NCBI GenBank assembly: GCA_016647705.1
Contig: CM028336.1
Location: 5,084,001 to 5,148,000 of the forward strand
Direction of reading: 5' to 3'
DNA from: Eucommia ulmoides
Lineage: Eukaryota > Streptophyta > Magnoliopsida > Garryales > Eucommiaceae
DNA: 64,000 nt
How positions within the stretch are numbered: position 1 is the first letter of the stretch; each line of letters begins with the position of its first letter. Below the pieces are notes generated by a model. That model did not search any database. It was not told where the DNA came from and saw only the letters and a program-made list of their open reading frames with translations. Shown piece after piece: positions 22,158 to 33,934 of this stretch. A program made the translations under genes and the position numbers.

Positions 22158-22422
22158 ATCCCGGCCTTCTGAAAGCCGGAATCAAAAAAGCTAAAAAAAA
22201 AATTGATTCATGTGATTCCGGCCTTCACAAGGCCGAGATCATAATTTTAATTTTTTTTTAATTATGTGATCCCGTCCTTGTGAAGGGCGGGATCATAAAA
22301 AACAATTTTTTTTTTTTATGTGATCAGACTCTTCACAAGGGTGGGATCACATTACAAACGGCAACCACCGTTTGCTTGGCTAGTAGCCGTTTGCTTTGGC
22401 CGGTCAAACGTGACCGGCCAAA
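22158..22422. repeat. Left-end array of GC-rich palindromic modules (MULE-1)
   Basis: Four about 29-bp palindromes of the type TGATCCCGGCCTTCACAAGG-CCGGGATCA (about 22158-22183, 22213-22241, 22267-22295, 22321-22349) are separated by A/T homopolymer runs. A fifth, different palindrome, TTGGCCGGTCAAACGTGACC-GGCCAA, lies at 22396-22422. The right end repeats the same arrangement in mirror order. Confidence 0.85.
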
Positions 22423-22679
22423 GGCTGCAAAATAAGGCAGCCTTTTCTTGAGAGCCTTCTTTTGCACTTGAGCCAGCCTTTTTTTAAAATTTTAAAGATT
22501 GTCAGAATAAATTTTGACCATTTCGGCTATAAATTTCACTACCGAGTTCACTCGTAAATCACACTCTTGTGCTCTCTCTCTCATTTTCTTCATTTTTGTC
22601 ATTTTGTTCTTTATTTTTGATATTTTCTCTTCTGTTCACACTTCTTCTATTTAGACTTCTACTCTTCCATTCACAGGTT

Positions 22680-24000
22680 AGTATATTTTTAACATTTTTT
22701 TAATTTATTTATTAATTTAATTAGTATATTTTTTACCTGTTATTAGTTAGTTAGTTGGTTAGTTTAATTTGTTAATTTAATTGTTAAATTAAAAATTATA
22801 CTTTGACCCTTTTCACATGTTTAGGAAAATATAAAATAATATATTATTTAAAAAAAAAAATGTTAGTTAGTTAGTTTAATTTTTTACTCTAGATATTTAA
22901 TTAAAAAAATATGCACTTTGACCCCTAAAAGTTTAACAATTAGAAAAATATAATTTTTTAATATATTATTTTAAAATAAATTATTAGTTAGTTTGTTTGT
23001 TTTGTTAATTTAATTTGTTGGTTTAGTTGTTTAATTAGTTGGTTAGTTTAATTTGTTAATTTAGTTGTTGAATTAAAAATTACACTTTGTCTCCTTTCAC
23101 ATGTGTAGGAAAATATAAATCAATATATTATTTAAAAAAAATGTATGCTAGTTAGTTTAATTTTCTAATTTAGTTATTTAATTAAAAATATACACTTTGG
23201 TCCCTTAAATTTTGATAATTAGAAAAATATAAAATTTTCAACTTATTGTTTTAAAATAAATGGTTAGTTAGTTTGATTTTTTAATTTAGTTATTTAATTT
23301 AAAATATATTTGTTTAATTTGTTAATTTAGTTGTTAAATTAAAAATTACATTTTGGCCCATTTTCACATGTGTAGAAAAATATAAATCAATATATTATTT
23401 TTTTTAAAATGTATGTTAGTTTAATTTTTTAATTTAGCTATTTAATTAAAAATATACACTTTCGCCCCTAAAATTTTGACAATTACAAAAATATAAATTT
23501 AAAATAAATTGTTAGTAAGTTTAATTTATTTCTTAATTTGATTACTATATTTTGTACTTGTTTAATTATTTAGTTAATCTGTTTGTTAGTTAGTTTATTT
23601 ATTTTATTTTATTTGTTAATTCATTGGTTAATTTAATTTGTTAGTTTAGTTGTTTAATTTTTTAGTTAGTTTGTTAGTTTAATTTGTTGCTTTAGTTGTT
23701 TAATTGAAAATTATGCACTTTGGGCCCTAAAAAATTGAGTAAATTATACATGTGTGAGAAAAATATAAATTGAAATATAAATTATAATATATTGTTTTTA
23801 AAAAAAATATTATTTAGTGAATTAGTTTAAAATTTTAATTTAGTTGTTTAATTTTTAAAAATGCACTTTGGCCCCTCAAAATTGATAAATTACACGTGTG
23901 GAAAAATAAAAATTATAATAGATTATTTAAAAAAAAAAATGTTAGTTACTTAATTAGTTTATTTTTTAATGTGTTTGAAAAAATTAAATTGTTGGCTAAT
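22680..24000. repeat. Left TIR subterminal tandem repeats (MULE-1)
   Basis: Diverged copies of a unit containing cacatgtgtaggaaaatata, aatatattatttaaaaaa, tagttatttaattaaaaata, cactttggcccctaaa and attagaaaaatataaa recur about every 250-280 bp. They face the same repeats at 31700-33400 in inverted orientation. A/T-rich, non-coding; probably leader and promoter DNA for the ORFs that follow. Confidence 0.7.
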
Positions 24001-24025
24001 TTAAAAACAAATAAAATGAAAAGGA

Positions 24026-24466
24026 TTGAAAATGTACACGGTGAAATATTTGTATCGTTCAATGGGACGTAACTGGCTTTTGGAAGACGAATTCTCATAC
24101 TCTTTAGATCCAAGAGTTCGTTACTCTTCATGGTCGGTTGCAAGGATGCGAGAGGAATACACTTATCGTGTCAACCAATCAGAGGTTATGATGGACGGAT
24201 GCAGGCAATATAATATTCTAATAGTGCGTCAATTGGCCAGAACAATGCCAATAGACATGCCGTATAATCTTCAAATGGCATTGCATCGCTACCGTGAAGA
24301 AAATAACCGAATGCAAATTCGAATTTTTCGACATGAACTTAAAACGACGGCACGTGAGCGTCTTGAATAAGGTTTGTTCGCCGAAGCGCGTACTTACATG
24401 AGATACGCAAAGAATCCTCAATATCAGTCAGATATTGAAATATCTGATGATGAGAGTAATGTTTAA
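24026..24466 (+). pseudogene. MULE-1 accessory ORF-A, unknown family
   Basis: An ORF of 114 residues ends at a TAA (24368-24370), but the same frame runs on for 32 codons to a second TAA at 24464-24466, ending in an acidic SDIEISDDESNV tail. The full product would be about 146 residues, so the TAA is probably a mutation. Motifs: MREEYTYRVNQSE near the middle and ALHRYREENNRM towards the C-terminus. Both recur in ORF-B (QEWEYRVNESN and AITRIRLENNRM), so the two are duplicates. Charged and probably helical or coiled; no known domain recognised. Its place next to the left TIR, facing the transposase, matches mudrB of maize MuDR in position only. Confidence 0.6.
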
Positions 24467-24702
24467 TGTTTTCACGTTGGTGAATTGCAGTTTAATTATG
24501 TATTTCCTTTGAAATCTAATGTATCATTTCTACGTTAAATTATAATAACGCTACTTCTACCAAACAACTAACTTTTTTTCTTTCAATTGATAGGTGATGT
24601 TGGATTAGTTTTTTTAATTTAAGGCTCGTGTACATAAGTTATAAAACATCATTTTTCATTAATTATGTTCTTAAAAAACTAATTTTTTTGTGAACTCTTA
24701 AT

Positions 24703-25257
24703 TTGCAGTATAATATTTGTAAAGAAACTGTTCAGTCTATAATTTTCGTAATGTTTTCACATATTAATTCAAGTGAAGAAAGTTCATATGGTTTTTCAAG
24801 TGAGAAGAACTCATATAGTGTTTGGGGTTGGCATGGATCGTGGGATTACCAAAGATGTTGGGTTTTAAAACCATATTATGATGATTATTGAAGTGATCAA
24901 GAGACCAACCCAATAGAGTATCCCGTTGGTTTACGCCAAGAATGGGAATACAGGGTGAATGAGTCTAACAACCTTCTATCTTGTTTGAGAAATCTTAATG
25001 CACCAGTTCCGCATCATCGAGGTCTTCAGATGCCTCAACGATGTATAATTGATGACACAACTAAGATTGAAGATGCTATTACACGAATTCGCTTGGAGAA
25101 TAATCGAATGTTGTTGTGCAGAAATAGATATTATCTATTACAAATATCCAATGAAATGGCTGTCGCAAGCAACAGAGCACTCTCTCCAAACGAATACCAT
25201 AATGTGATAAATAACAATGAATATTTGTCTGAGGAGTACATGTCGAATGAAGAATAA
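24703..25257 (+). pseudogene. MULE-1 accessory ORF-B, paralogue of ORF-A
   Basis: One reading frame of about 185 codons interrupted by a single TGA (24889-24891) between YYDDY and SDQETNP. A start at 24703 or at the second ATG (24751) is possible. It has a serine-rich start (INSSEESSYGFSSE), a centre with QEWEYRVNESN, then AITRIRLENNRMLLCRNRYY and an acidic tail (NNNEYLSEEYMSNEE). The conserved YRVN and ENNRM motifs link it to ORF-A 230-700 bp upstream, in the same direction. Function unknown. Confidence 0.6.
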
Positions 25258-25570
25258 TTACTTTTTGGCTCTGGTATTTTATTTTTAAGTGTTTTTATTG
25301 TCACTATTTTCGTGATATTATATATTGTATTTCTTATGTACCGTCTTTGTTATGAGTTTGGTAATAAATTTCGTTAAACGTGTTTCTAATTTATGTAATA
25401 TTTTTTTAATATAATGTTTATGATTATTTTAAGTTGTTTCGCCTTTAATATTATATTGTTAGGAGTTGTTTCGCCTTTCATTTCTATACCATGTCTGTTT
25501 TTGAAAAATAATCTTTCAAAATTACGATAAATAAATAATTATATACAACTCTCGAAGATAGAATAAATAA

Positions 25571-25827
25571 TAGAAAGTTGTTGATCTAACGTGTATATTG
25601 CTTAAGAAATAGATACAGAATTTGAATGGGAGATCGAGCAATGTGTCTAACATTACGGAAAGATTCTTGAAAAGGCAAACAGAGTAAAAAGTGGTTGACT
25701 CAACCACTTTTTACTCTGTTTGCCTTTTCAAGAATCTTTCCGTAATGTTAGACACATTGCTCGATCTCCCATTCAAATTCTGTATCTATTTGCGAAGCAA
25801 TATACACGTTAGATCAACAACTTTCTA
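25571..25827. repeat. 257-bp near-perfect palindrome in MULE-1
   Basis: Symmetric about position 25699, with 128-bp arms differing at about three adjacent positions (the aag/cgc difference near 25614 and 25784). There is essentially no loop (TTGACTCAA at the centre). It lies between the end of ORF-B and the 3' end of the PMD gene, where transcription from both TIRs would converge. The arms share motifs with 55825-55950. Confidence 0.95.
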
Positions 25828-25992
25828 AATCTCCAAACGTTACCAAAAAAAATGTATTTACTAACTACATAAATTGCTATATAACTATAAATTTACAAAA
25901 AAAAAAATGTATTTACATTCCTATAACTAAACTATCAACTACATAACTAATTATGTACTGCAAGGCCTACGGCGGACGTTCCTCCGCCCTCG

Positions 25993-28120
25993 TCATTGTG
26001 CAATAGGAGGCTCTTCAGCCTCCTCATGAACTTGTGTAACTTGTCCAAAGTTTGTGAACGCCTGATACATACTCCCTGGGATGGCATCGACGACGTCCTC
26101 GAACCACAGCACCGACGACACTTGTCCTTGCAATCTTGTGGGTTCGACAAATGCCACCGGAGGAATGACGCCTGAAGTTGAAATAATTTCGTCCATCTCT
26201 GGAGTGACGAATGGCGATGACGAGTGTGTACCTAGCTGCGATGCGTAATGCGAATAAGGGTCATGCATCTGGTACACGTCGAATGGCCCAGCATCGTCAA
26301 CCATGCCGTACGCACTAGATGATTCGGCATGAGCGCCCATGCCGTACATACTAGTTGATCTGGCATAAGCGCCCATGTCGTACAATGTAGAAGGTTCGGC
26401 ATCACCCACACTACCAGGACGATAGGCGTCAGAAGTTCATGGCTGAGGAGCAGCCTGAGGAGATGGAAGAACGTCAGCTGCCACATGGTGCGGTACCCCT
26501 CGGTGCATCCTCCCAATGGTGCCATCATTGACAGTATGAGCCAACGCGATACCTGATTCCGCAGTACCCGACCGCAGAGTTAGATGATTCAAGCGTATCA
26601 GGTTCGATACCTCTGTATCCTACGAAACACATATAATCATTTAATTAATATATGAATAATAACAACATAATCAAACTCATATAACTAAATAGATGGTACA
26701 GTCAATGTGATCATACATCTAATCCCAGTTGTACTCCTATTGATAGATACCCAAACTGAGGTTGGTTCGTCAGGTTGACCAAAAATCTTCGTGTGATTCG
26801 CCAATACCAGTCTATGTATTCTTGGTCAACCTCTCCTTACTTGAAGTTGCCGACATCTGATACTTGTCAATTATTCCACGCAACTATATGTGCGTGGTGA
26901 TGGTCAGCCCAGTTTACACAGAAGTATCCTTGCCGAGTAATTTTGTGCAAATTCCTGTCCATAATTACCGGTTCAGGAACCGCTTGGCAATAACCAAATT
27001 GTCGTAGCACGCGCAGGGGATACGTGTACTCGACAATCTCATAGCAAATTAGGGGCAACTTTGCTATCCAAATATCTTCTCCATCTCTAGTATATGGAGG
27101 CAAAGTCGGCAAGGTATAGGGCATCCAAATGACCTGTAAAATAAAATATAAACAAACAAATAAAAAAATTAAAATTTCGATATAAATAAATAACTAACCT
27201 CGTCATTCTTCAAGCGATCTAATTGATCGCGATACATCACCAAAATATGCATTGACGAATTATCCAAATTAAATTCAAAAGTCCACCTGTATACCAAAAA
27301 TATAAATCATAAGTTTAATATCCATAAATAAATATCCATTAGATGATAAATGAAATTAAAAAGAAAATACTAATTACTTACCAAGAACCCCTCGGAGTAG
27401 TTGGGAACTTCAAGTCGTCGCCGAAGTCGAGCTCTCCGAATGATATATTATATTCGGGGAAATGGATAACTTCAGGCCGAAGCCTTGGAAATCGCTCCCA
27501 AGCCCAACACTTCAACAAAAATAGGCACCCGGCAATGTGTTTCGTGTTGGGTTTCGTCGCCTTACAAAGCTTGCGGTAGAGGACCGCTAGGGTCGCACTG
27601 CCCCAGCTATACTTGACGAAAGGTGTCAAGTCACGCAGCAGTAGGAGGTGGGCTACCTTAACTCTGTTGTGTGATTTATCAGGCAACAACATCTGACCAA
27701 GCATAATCAAGCAATACGCACGTGCATAGCAATGCATAGCCTCCTCGTCGGCCTCGTCAGGAACTCTAGCAAAGGCATCTCGTAACCACTTGAGCATCAA
27801 AGACCTATTCCTAATCTTATCCACGGGCGGTTCCACTCCAAGGAGCTCACCGCAGAGTCTTTGCCAGGCGGTTTCCTCATGCGAGTCATCATTCTGGATA
27901 ACTGGCAACCCATGCACGGGTAACCCCAATAAGACGGTCACGTCCTGTAGTGTGACAGTCATCTCCCCGACAAGTAGATGGAAAGTGTGCGTCTCCGAAC
28001 GCCATCTCTCTATCAACGCAGTTATGAGGGCCCTATCTAACCGCTTCGGCCACAACCTAAATGGGTCGTACAAACCGACTGATTCTATCAATTGTATAAC
28101 TCGAGGGGGGACATTTTCTC
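25993..28120 (-). pseudogene. Plant mobile domain (PMD) gene inside MULE-1, decayed
   Basis: Exon 1 (about 28120-27382) encodes a typical PMD (aminotransferase-like, MAIN/MAIL-type): IQLIESVGLYDPFR, GEMTVTLQDVTVLLGLPVHG, a CGELLG segment and LLLLRDLTPFVKYSWGSATL. It splices in frame at GTAAGT to 27286-27199 (MYRDQLDRLKNDE) and then to 27133 onward (VIWMPYTLPTLPPY). That exon meets stops near 26867 and 26843 before a recognisable continuation (EYIDWYWRITRRF). A tail of repeated MG(A)HAESS-like units (26409-25993) has another stop upstream of it. PMD proteins are known both as host silencing and genome-stability factors (MAIN, MAIL1) and as passengers of MULE and gypsy elements. This one sits in the transposase orientation, 3' of it. 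Confidence 0.8.
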
Positions 28121-28509
28121 TCTATTCCCCTACATCATGTCCAACACAGTCAAAAATACTAATATCCTGAAACATTTAATAAGACACAATAAATAACACT
28201 AAAATTTTAAAAAACTAAAATAAAAAAATTTAATGAAATAACCTAAATGTTTACCTGTGCTAACCAAACTAGTTCGGACCTGTGCTCCCCCGTTGGTGTA
28301 GAACTGAAGTATCTTCAGGTCCAGGATGCATAGCTGAAATTTTTTTCCACAACACTTGTGGTAAATTTGTTAGTACGAAATTAAAATTTAATCATATTTA
28401 TAAACAAAATATAAGATTCATTATAAAGAAATGTGCGCGACAAGTGCATAGAATTTATAATACATAAAAGTTGACATAACAAAAAAATAAAGTAGCAGAA
28501 ACATTCATT

Positions 28510-31302
28510 ACAATGAACCGACAAGATCAATTGGGTGCATGGCGGGGTCGGGATGGATATTTTTGCCTATCATGTCTAGTTTGGGAACATAAACCACAAC
28601 GATTTGTCATTGTTTTTCGCGACTGATCCATCTCGTTTTGAATACGAGTAGAATTTAGTCGACCACGATGCACAACTCGAAGTCTGTCATGGTCTGGAAT
28701 GAGGTTCGGAAAATTGATCTCTGGCCAGTAGTCCTTATGAATAATCGGCCGAAACGATGACTCTCATGCCATCAATTGATTTGTCATTGTATACTTAGCT
28801 ACAATATAGCGGAATGCATTAACTCCACTATACTCCGTGGCCGCAAGCATATGGGAGCATGGATATCGCCAAATTTTAAATTTGCCACATGTGCAATCAG
28901 CGTTATCCCCTAGTGTGACTTCGTGAGGAATCAAGCCCCCAGTAAGAGTCTATCTAGTTTTCACATGGAAGATCATATTCTCTCTAGAAAAAAAAATCAT
29001 ATTTAGTTGTTAAATTATGTCGTAACAATTATATGTAACATGAAAAAAAAATAATGAATACTAAATTACCGATTGAATATTTGAATCTCGTATGTTTTAG
29101 ATTTGGTTTGAGATTTCTGTATTTTTTCAATGACGTGTTTAACATATATGTAACCGTCAGCTGAATCCTTTAAAACTTGTTGTCGATCAATATCAAAGTA
29201 TTTAACCATCTTGTAGAACATAATCTTGACAGATGCAGTTATTGGAACATTTCTTGTACCCTTCAAACAGTTGTTAAATACCTCTGCGTAATTGGTCGTC
29301 ATGACTCCCCAACGCTTACCATTGTCGTGTGTCTTGGTCCATTTGTAAGGTGGATGATTGCTCAACCATGCATGCGCCTGAACATCAATTTTTTTTATCT
29401 CTTCCATGATAGCATCGTATTTTCGAATTCGTGTTGCAGCACCTACATTCCAAGCAAGATCTTTGAGATGCTGATTTTTAGCAATCTTGTTGAAATTGTT
29501 ACAAAGGTGCTGCAAACAAAATCGATGATATCGGAGGGGTTCGTTATGTTGATTAAGCCAAATACTGTCAACCGCACTAATAATGCCGGCGTGTCTGTCA
29601 GATATCAATGTCACCCCAGGACGATCACCGACAATATGACGCTTAAGCATGTAGATGAACCATCGCCAACAACGGTAATCCTCCGTCGGTACGATGGCAA
29701 AAGCTAATGGGTAGCACTTGTTGGACGACGTCATTCTAATAATGATTAAAATCTTTCCCTCAATGGTGATTATAGGGTGACAATAACGCCATCCGTCAAC
29801 TGAAGCTTCGAATGCCCAAAATACCATGTCGAACATCCTATAGCCAGGCATATCAGTCGACACAGTGCTCCACTCGACAATCGTACCCGAATTGTAGTGT
29901 TGCAACGTGACCATAAACTTCGGTAACTTCCGTTATGATTCATCCCAATCTCCGAACAAGGTCTCAATGGTTTTAGATCTAGCCAACCAAGCTTTTCGAT
30001 AGGAGATAGTGTATCCATGAGCCTCCTTCACGTAAGTCACATGACGCCAATCTTCAATTCTGGATCTTGTTCGACTTGTCCAAGTATTAGGTTCGAAATG
30101 AGTGCAAAATCCAAATTTTTATGATCTACAACAGTATGATTATAGAAACATGTGTGCTGCCCCTCACACTGCGTAATCTCAAACATACCGTGACTTTTTT
30201 TCCTCTCCGCTCGCAACCTCCAATCGCATCCATGCGAACAATTAATCGACCAAAGCTTCTTGTTTGTTTGCGAGACATAAAACCCTTTGTTCTTCTTCAA
30301 ATGGTAAAATTTGACGGCCTGCTGGACATGTTCCTTGTCCTTAAAGACCATACCAGTACGAAATTTGTCCATCTCCGGTGTCCAAAAATTCTTCCGCAAT
30401 TTCGGCTCGTATTTTGCCAAGTCATTGTCGTCACCCCAATCCAAGTTATTGAAAAATGAAATTACATTGTCCAACTCCAATTGCTGATTTTGACCCCTTT
30501 GCCCGCTAGGCCCAGCATCTAGAATTTCGTCTGGTTGAAACGCAACATCCGCATCTAACTCTTCTTTTGACACATCGTGGCAACTATCAATTGTATCAAA
30601 GTCACCACCATAATTACTTGTGTTATCTTGCGGCGAACTACTCGGCGAATAATGGTGATGTGGAAGAGCAGAGCTGGTGCCATGAGCACGGTCAATCATA
30701 CTATGAGAATGATCTTGCTCTGGAATATAGGGGAGTGGGACGATGTAATTAGACTCAAGTAATTGGGGGTGCAACATGGGAGTATTGTGGGAATAATATT
30801 GTTCTACACTATAAGGGGGTGGGATGGTATAATTAGACTGGACTGCTTGGGGAACGGTGCCGAAAAATTGTCTGTCAGATTGGGTACTGTACGGATTTAA
30901 ACTCTGGGTCATTAAATTGGTAAAATGACCACTTGGGAGAAAAAAAATTAGACCATCATCAAATGCCCGTTCTATCTCTACATACACTTCAACATCAAGA
31001 AGCGAGGGTATATAAAGAGGTAACTCAAACACTTGGTTTAATGCTGAGTCATTCTCGATAGAAAACAAGGTATATTTATAGTTCGACCCGAAAAGAGCCA
31101 TCGGCATCCTACACTTTAGTTTCAAAATTTTAGTAACCCCATCTTCAAGAACACATGGTTTTAGCGTCTCAATTAATTCATTTAAGGTTGTTTCCCTACG
31201 GACAACCAAAGATTTTACAATTGATGTACTATAACAAACCCCGAACTTCGTACCTTCCAATATTCTATCACCCCAATACAATAACAACCGAACGTGATCC
31301 AT
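28510..31302 (-). pseudogene. MULE-1 transposase (MuDR/MURA type), decayed
   Basis: The ORF 31302-30037 holds an N-terminal region and the MuDR DNA-binding domain (GMVFKDKEHVQQAVKFYH, then C-X3-C and a final H-X-C zinc pattern in CSHGC and GQHTC). A frameshift near 30040 and a TAA near 29935 separate it from the catalytic part (29914-29066). There the second catalytic motif LISDRHAG and the E motif NYAEVFNNCLKGTRN remain. The first has become ITIEG, with loss of about ten residues that normally carry the aspartate. The C-terminus (28985-28510) shows a SWIM finger (CTCGKFKIWRYPCSH) and a CX2C knuckle (CGLCSQTRHD), with two more stops. Inactive. Confidence 0.9.
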
Positions 31303-31699
31303 TTCAAGCGGCTATTATTTAACAAGGCAAAACAAAACAAGAAAATAATATCGTCAACTAAAACTCAATCACAAAAGTATGTTGGTTTATAGTATTCATT
31401 TTTTATAGGTTTGAGTAATTTATTTTCAATCCTTAATATTTTATTTATTTTGAATTTATTCAATAATTATTGTAACTTTAACTCTAAATCGAATATAAAT
31501 TCCACGTCAAGTTAATATCAACTAAATAGATTCAATTAATTTGAGGAATGAAAGTGCACAATTTGTACGTCATATTCCAATGTTTATAGTGTTAATTTTT
31601 TATGGATTTTAGTAATTTATTTTCAATCTTAACATTTTACTTACCAATATAACGAGTTTAATAAACTAACCAAAAATTATTTTATATAAGTTTAAACTA

Positions 31700-33400
31700 A
31701 CTAACTAACATACATTTTTTTAAATAATATATTGATTTATATTTTCCTACACATGTGAAAATGGCCAAAGTGTAATTTTTAATTTAACAACTAAACTAAC
31801 AAATTAAATAAATACATTTTAAATTAAATTACAAAATTCAAAAATGAAACTAACTAACAATTTATTTTAAAACAATAGGTTGAAAATTTTATATTTTTCT
31901 AATTGTCAAAATTTCAGGGGCCAAAGTGTATATTTTTAATTAAATAGCTAAATTAAAAAATTAAACTAACTAACATACATTTTTTAAATAATATATTGAT
32001 TTATATTTTTCTATACATGTTTTAACGAAATTCAAAAAAAGAAACTAACTAACAATTTATTTTAAAACAATAGGTTGAAAATTTTATATTTTTCTAATTG
32101 TCAAAATTTCAGGGGCCAAAGTGTATATTTTTAATTAAATAGCTAAATTAGAAAATTAAACTAACATACATTTTTTAAATAATATATTGATTTATATTTT
32201 CCTACACATGTGAAAGAGGTGAAAGTATAATTTTTAATTTAACAACTAAATTAACAAATTAAACAAATACATTTTAAATTAAATAACGAAATTCAAAAAT
32301 GAAACTAACTAACAATTTATTTTAAAATAATAGGTTGAAAATTTTATATTTTTCTAATTGTCAAAATTTCAGGGGCCAAAGTGTATATTTTTAATTAAAT
32401 AGCTAAATTAGAAAATTAAACTAACATACATTTTTTAAATAATATATTGATTTATATTTTCCTACACATGTGAAAGGAGCGAAATTGTAATTTTTAATTT
32501 AATAATTAAATTAACAAATTAAACAAATACATTTTAAATTAAATAACGAAATTCAAAAATAAAACTAACGAACAATTTATTTTAAAACAATAAGTTGTAA
32601 ATTTTATATTTTTCTAATTGTCAAAATTTCAGGGGCCAAAGTGTATATTTTTAATTAAATAGCTAAATTAGAAAATTAAACTAACATACATTTTTTAAAT
32701 AATATATTGATTTATATTTTCCTACACATGTGAAAGGGACGAAAGTGTAATTTTTAATTTAACAACTAAAGTAACAAATTAAACAAATACATTTTAAATT
32801 AAATAACGAAATTTAAAAATAAAACTCACGAACAATTTATTTTAAAACAATAGGTTAAAAAATTTATATTTTTCTAATTGTCAAAATTTCAGGGGTCAAA
32901 GTGTATATTTTTAATTAAATAGCTAAATTAGAAAATTAAACTAACTAATATACATTTTTTTTAAATAATATGTTGATTTATATTTTCCTACACATGTGAA
33001 AGGAGACAAAGTGTAATTTTTAATTTAAGAACTAAATTAACAAATTAAACTAACCAACTAACTAACTAACTAATTAAACAACTAAACCAACAAATTAAAT
33101 TAACAAAACAAACAAACTAACTAATAATTTATTTTAAAATAATATATTAAAAATTTATATTTTTCTAATTGTTAAACTTTTAGGGATCAAAGTGCATATT
33201 TTTTTAATTAAATAGCTAAAGTAAAAAATTAAACTAACTGACTAACATTTTTTTTTAAATAATATATTCTTTTATATTTTCCTAAACATGTGAAAAGTGT
33301 CAAAGTATAATTTTTAATTTAACAATTAAATTAACAAATTAAACTAACCAACTAACTAATAAATAACATGTAAAAAATATATTAATTAAATTAACAAATA
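31700..33400. repeat. Right TIR subterminal tandem repeats, period about 258 bp (MULE-1)
   Basis: Six or seven copies of a unit with aataatatattgatttatat, cctacacatgtgaaag, aacaatttattttaaaacaa and caggggccaaagtgtatatt (the first of these near 31725, 32178, 32437, 32695 and 32966). Spacing is 258-271 bp in the regular part. Inverted relative to 22680-24000. Confidence 0.8.
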
Positions 33401-33666
33401 AATTAAAAAAAAAGGTTAAAAATATACTAACCTGTGAATGGAGGAGTAGAAGTCTGAATAGAAGAAATGTGAACAGAAGAGAAAATATCAAAATAAAGAG
33501 TAAATGAGAGAGGGAGCACAAGAGTATGATTCCTAGCGAACTCGGTAGTGAGATTTATAACGGAAATGGTCAAAATTTATTCTGATAGTCTTCAAAATTA
33601 AAAAAAAAAAAACCTGGCTCAAGTGCAAAAGAAGGTTGCCAAGAAAAGGCTGCCTTCTTTTGCAGC

Positions 33667-33934
33667 TTTTGGCCGGTCAAACGTGACCGGCCAAAGCAAA
33701 CGGCGACCAGTCAAGCAAACGGCGGTCGCCGTTTGTAGTGTGATCCCGCCCTTGTGAAGGACGGGATCACATAAAAAAAAAAAAAAATGTTTTTTATGAT
33801 CCCTCCCTTCACAAGGGCGGGATCATATAAAAAAAAAAAAAAAAAAAAATTATGATCCCGACCTTGTGAAGGCCGGGATCACATGAATCAATTTTTTTTT
33901 TAGCTTTTTTGATCTCGGTCTTCAGAAGGCCGGG
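33667..33934. repeat. Right-end array of GC-rich palindromic modules (MULE-1)
   Basis: The mirror image of the left array: TTGGCCGGTCAAACGTGACC-GGCCAA near 33667-33695, then about 29-bp palindromes at 33741-33770, 33797-33826, 33852-33882 and a decayed one at 33910-33934, again split by A runs. Several modules are better palindromes than their partners at the left end. Confidence 0.85.

Noticed and set aside
29177..29707. 176-codon plus-strand ORF
   Set aside because: Antisense shadow of the MULE-1 transposase catalytic region.
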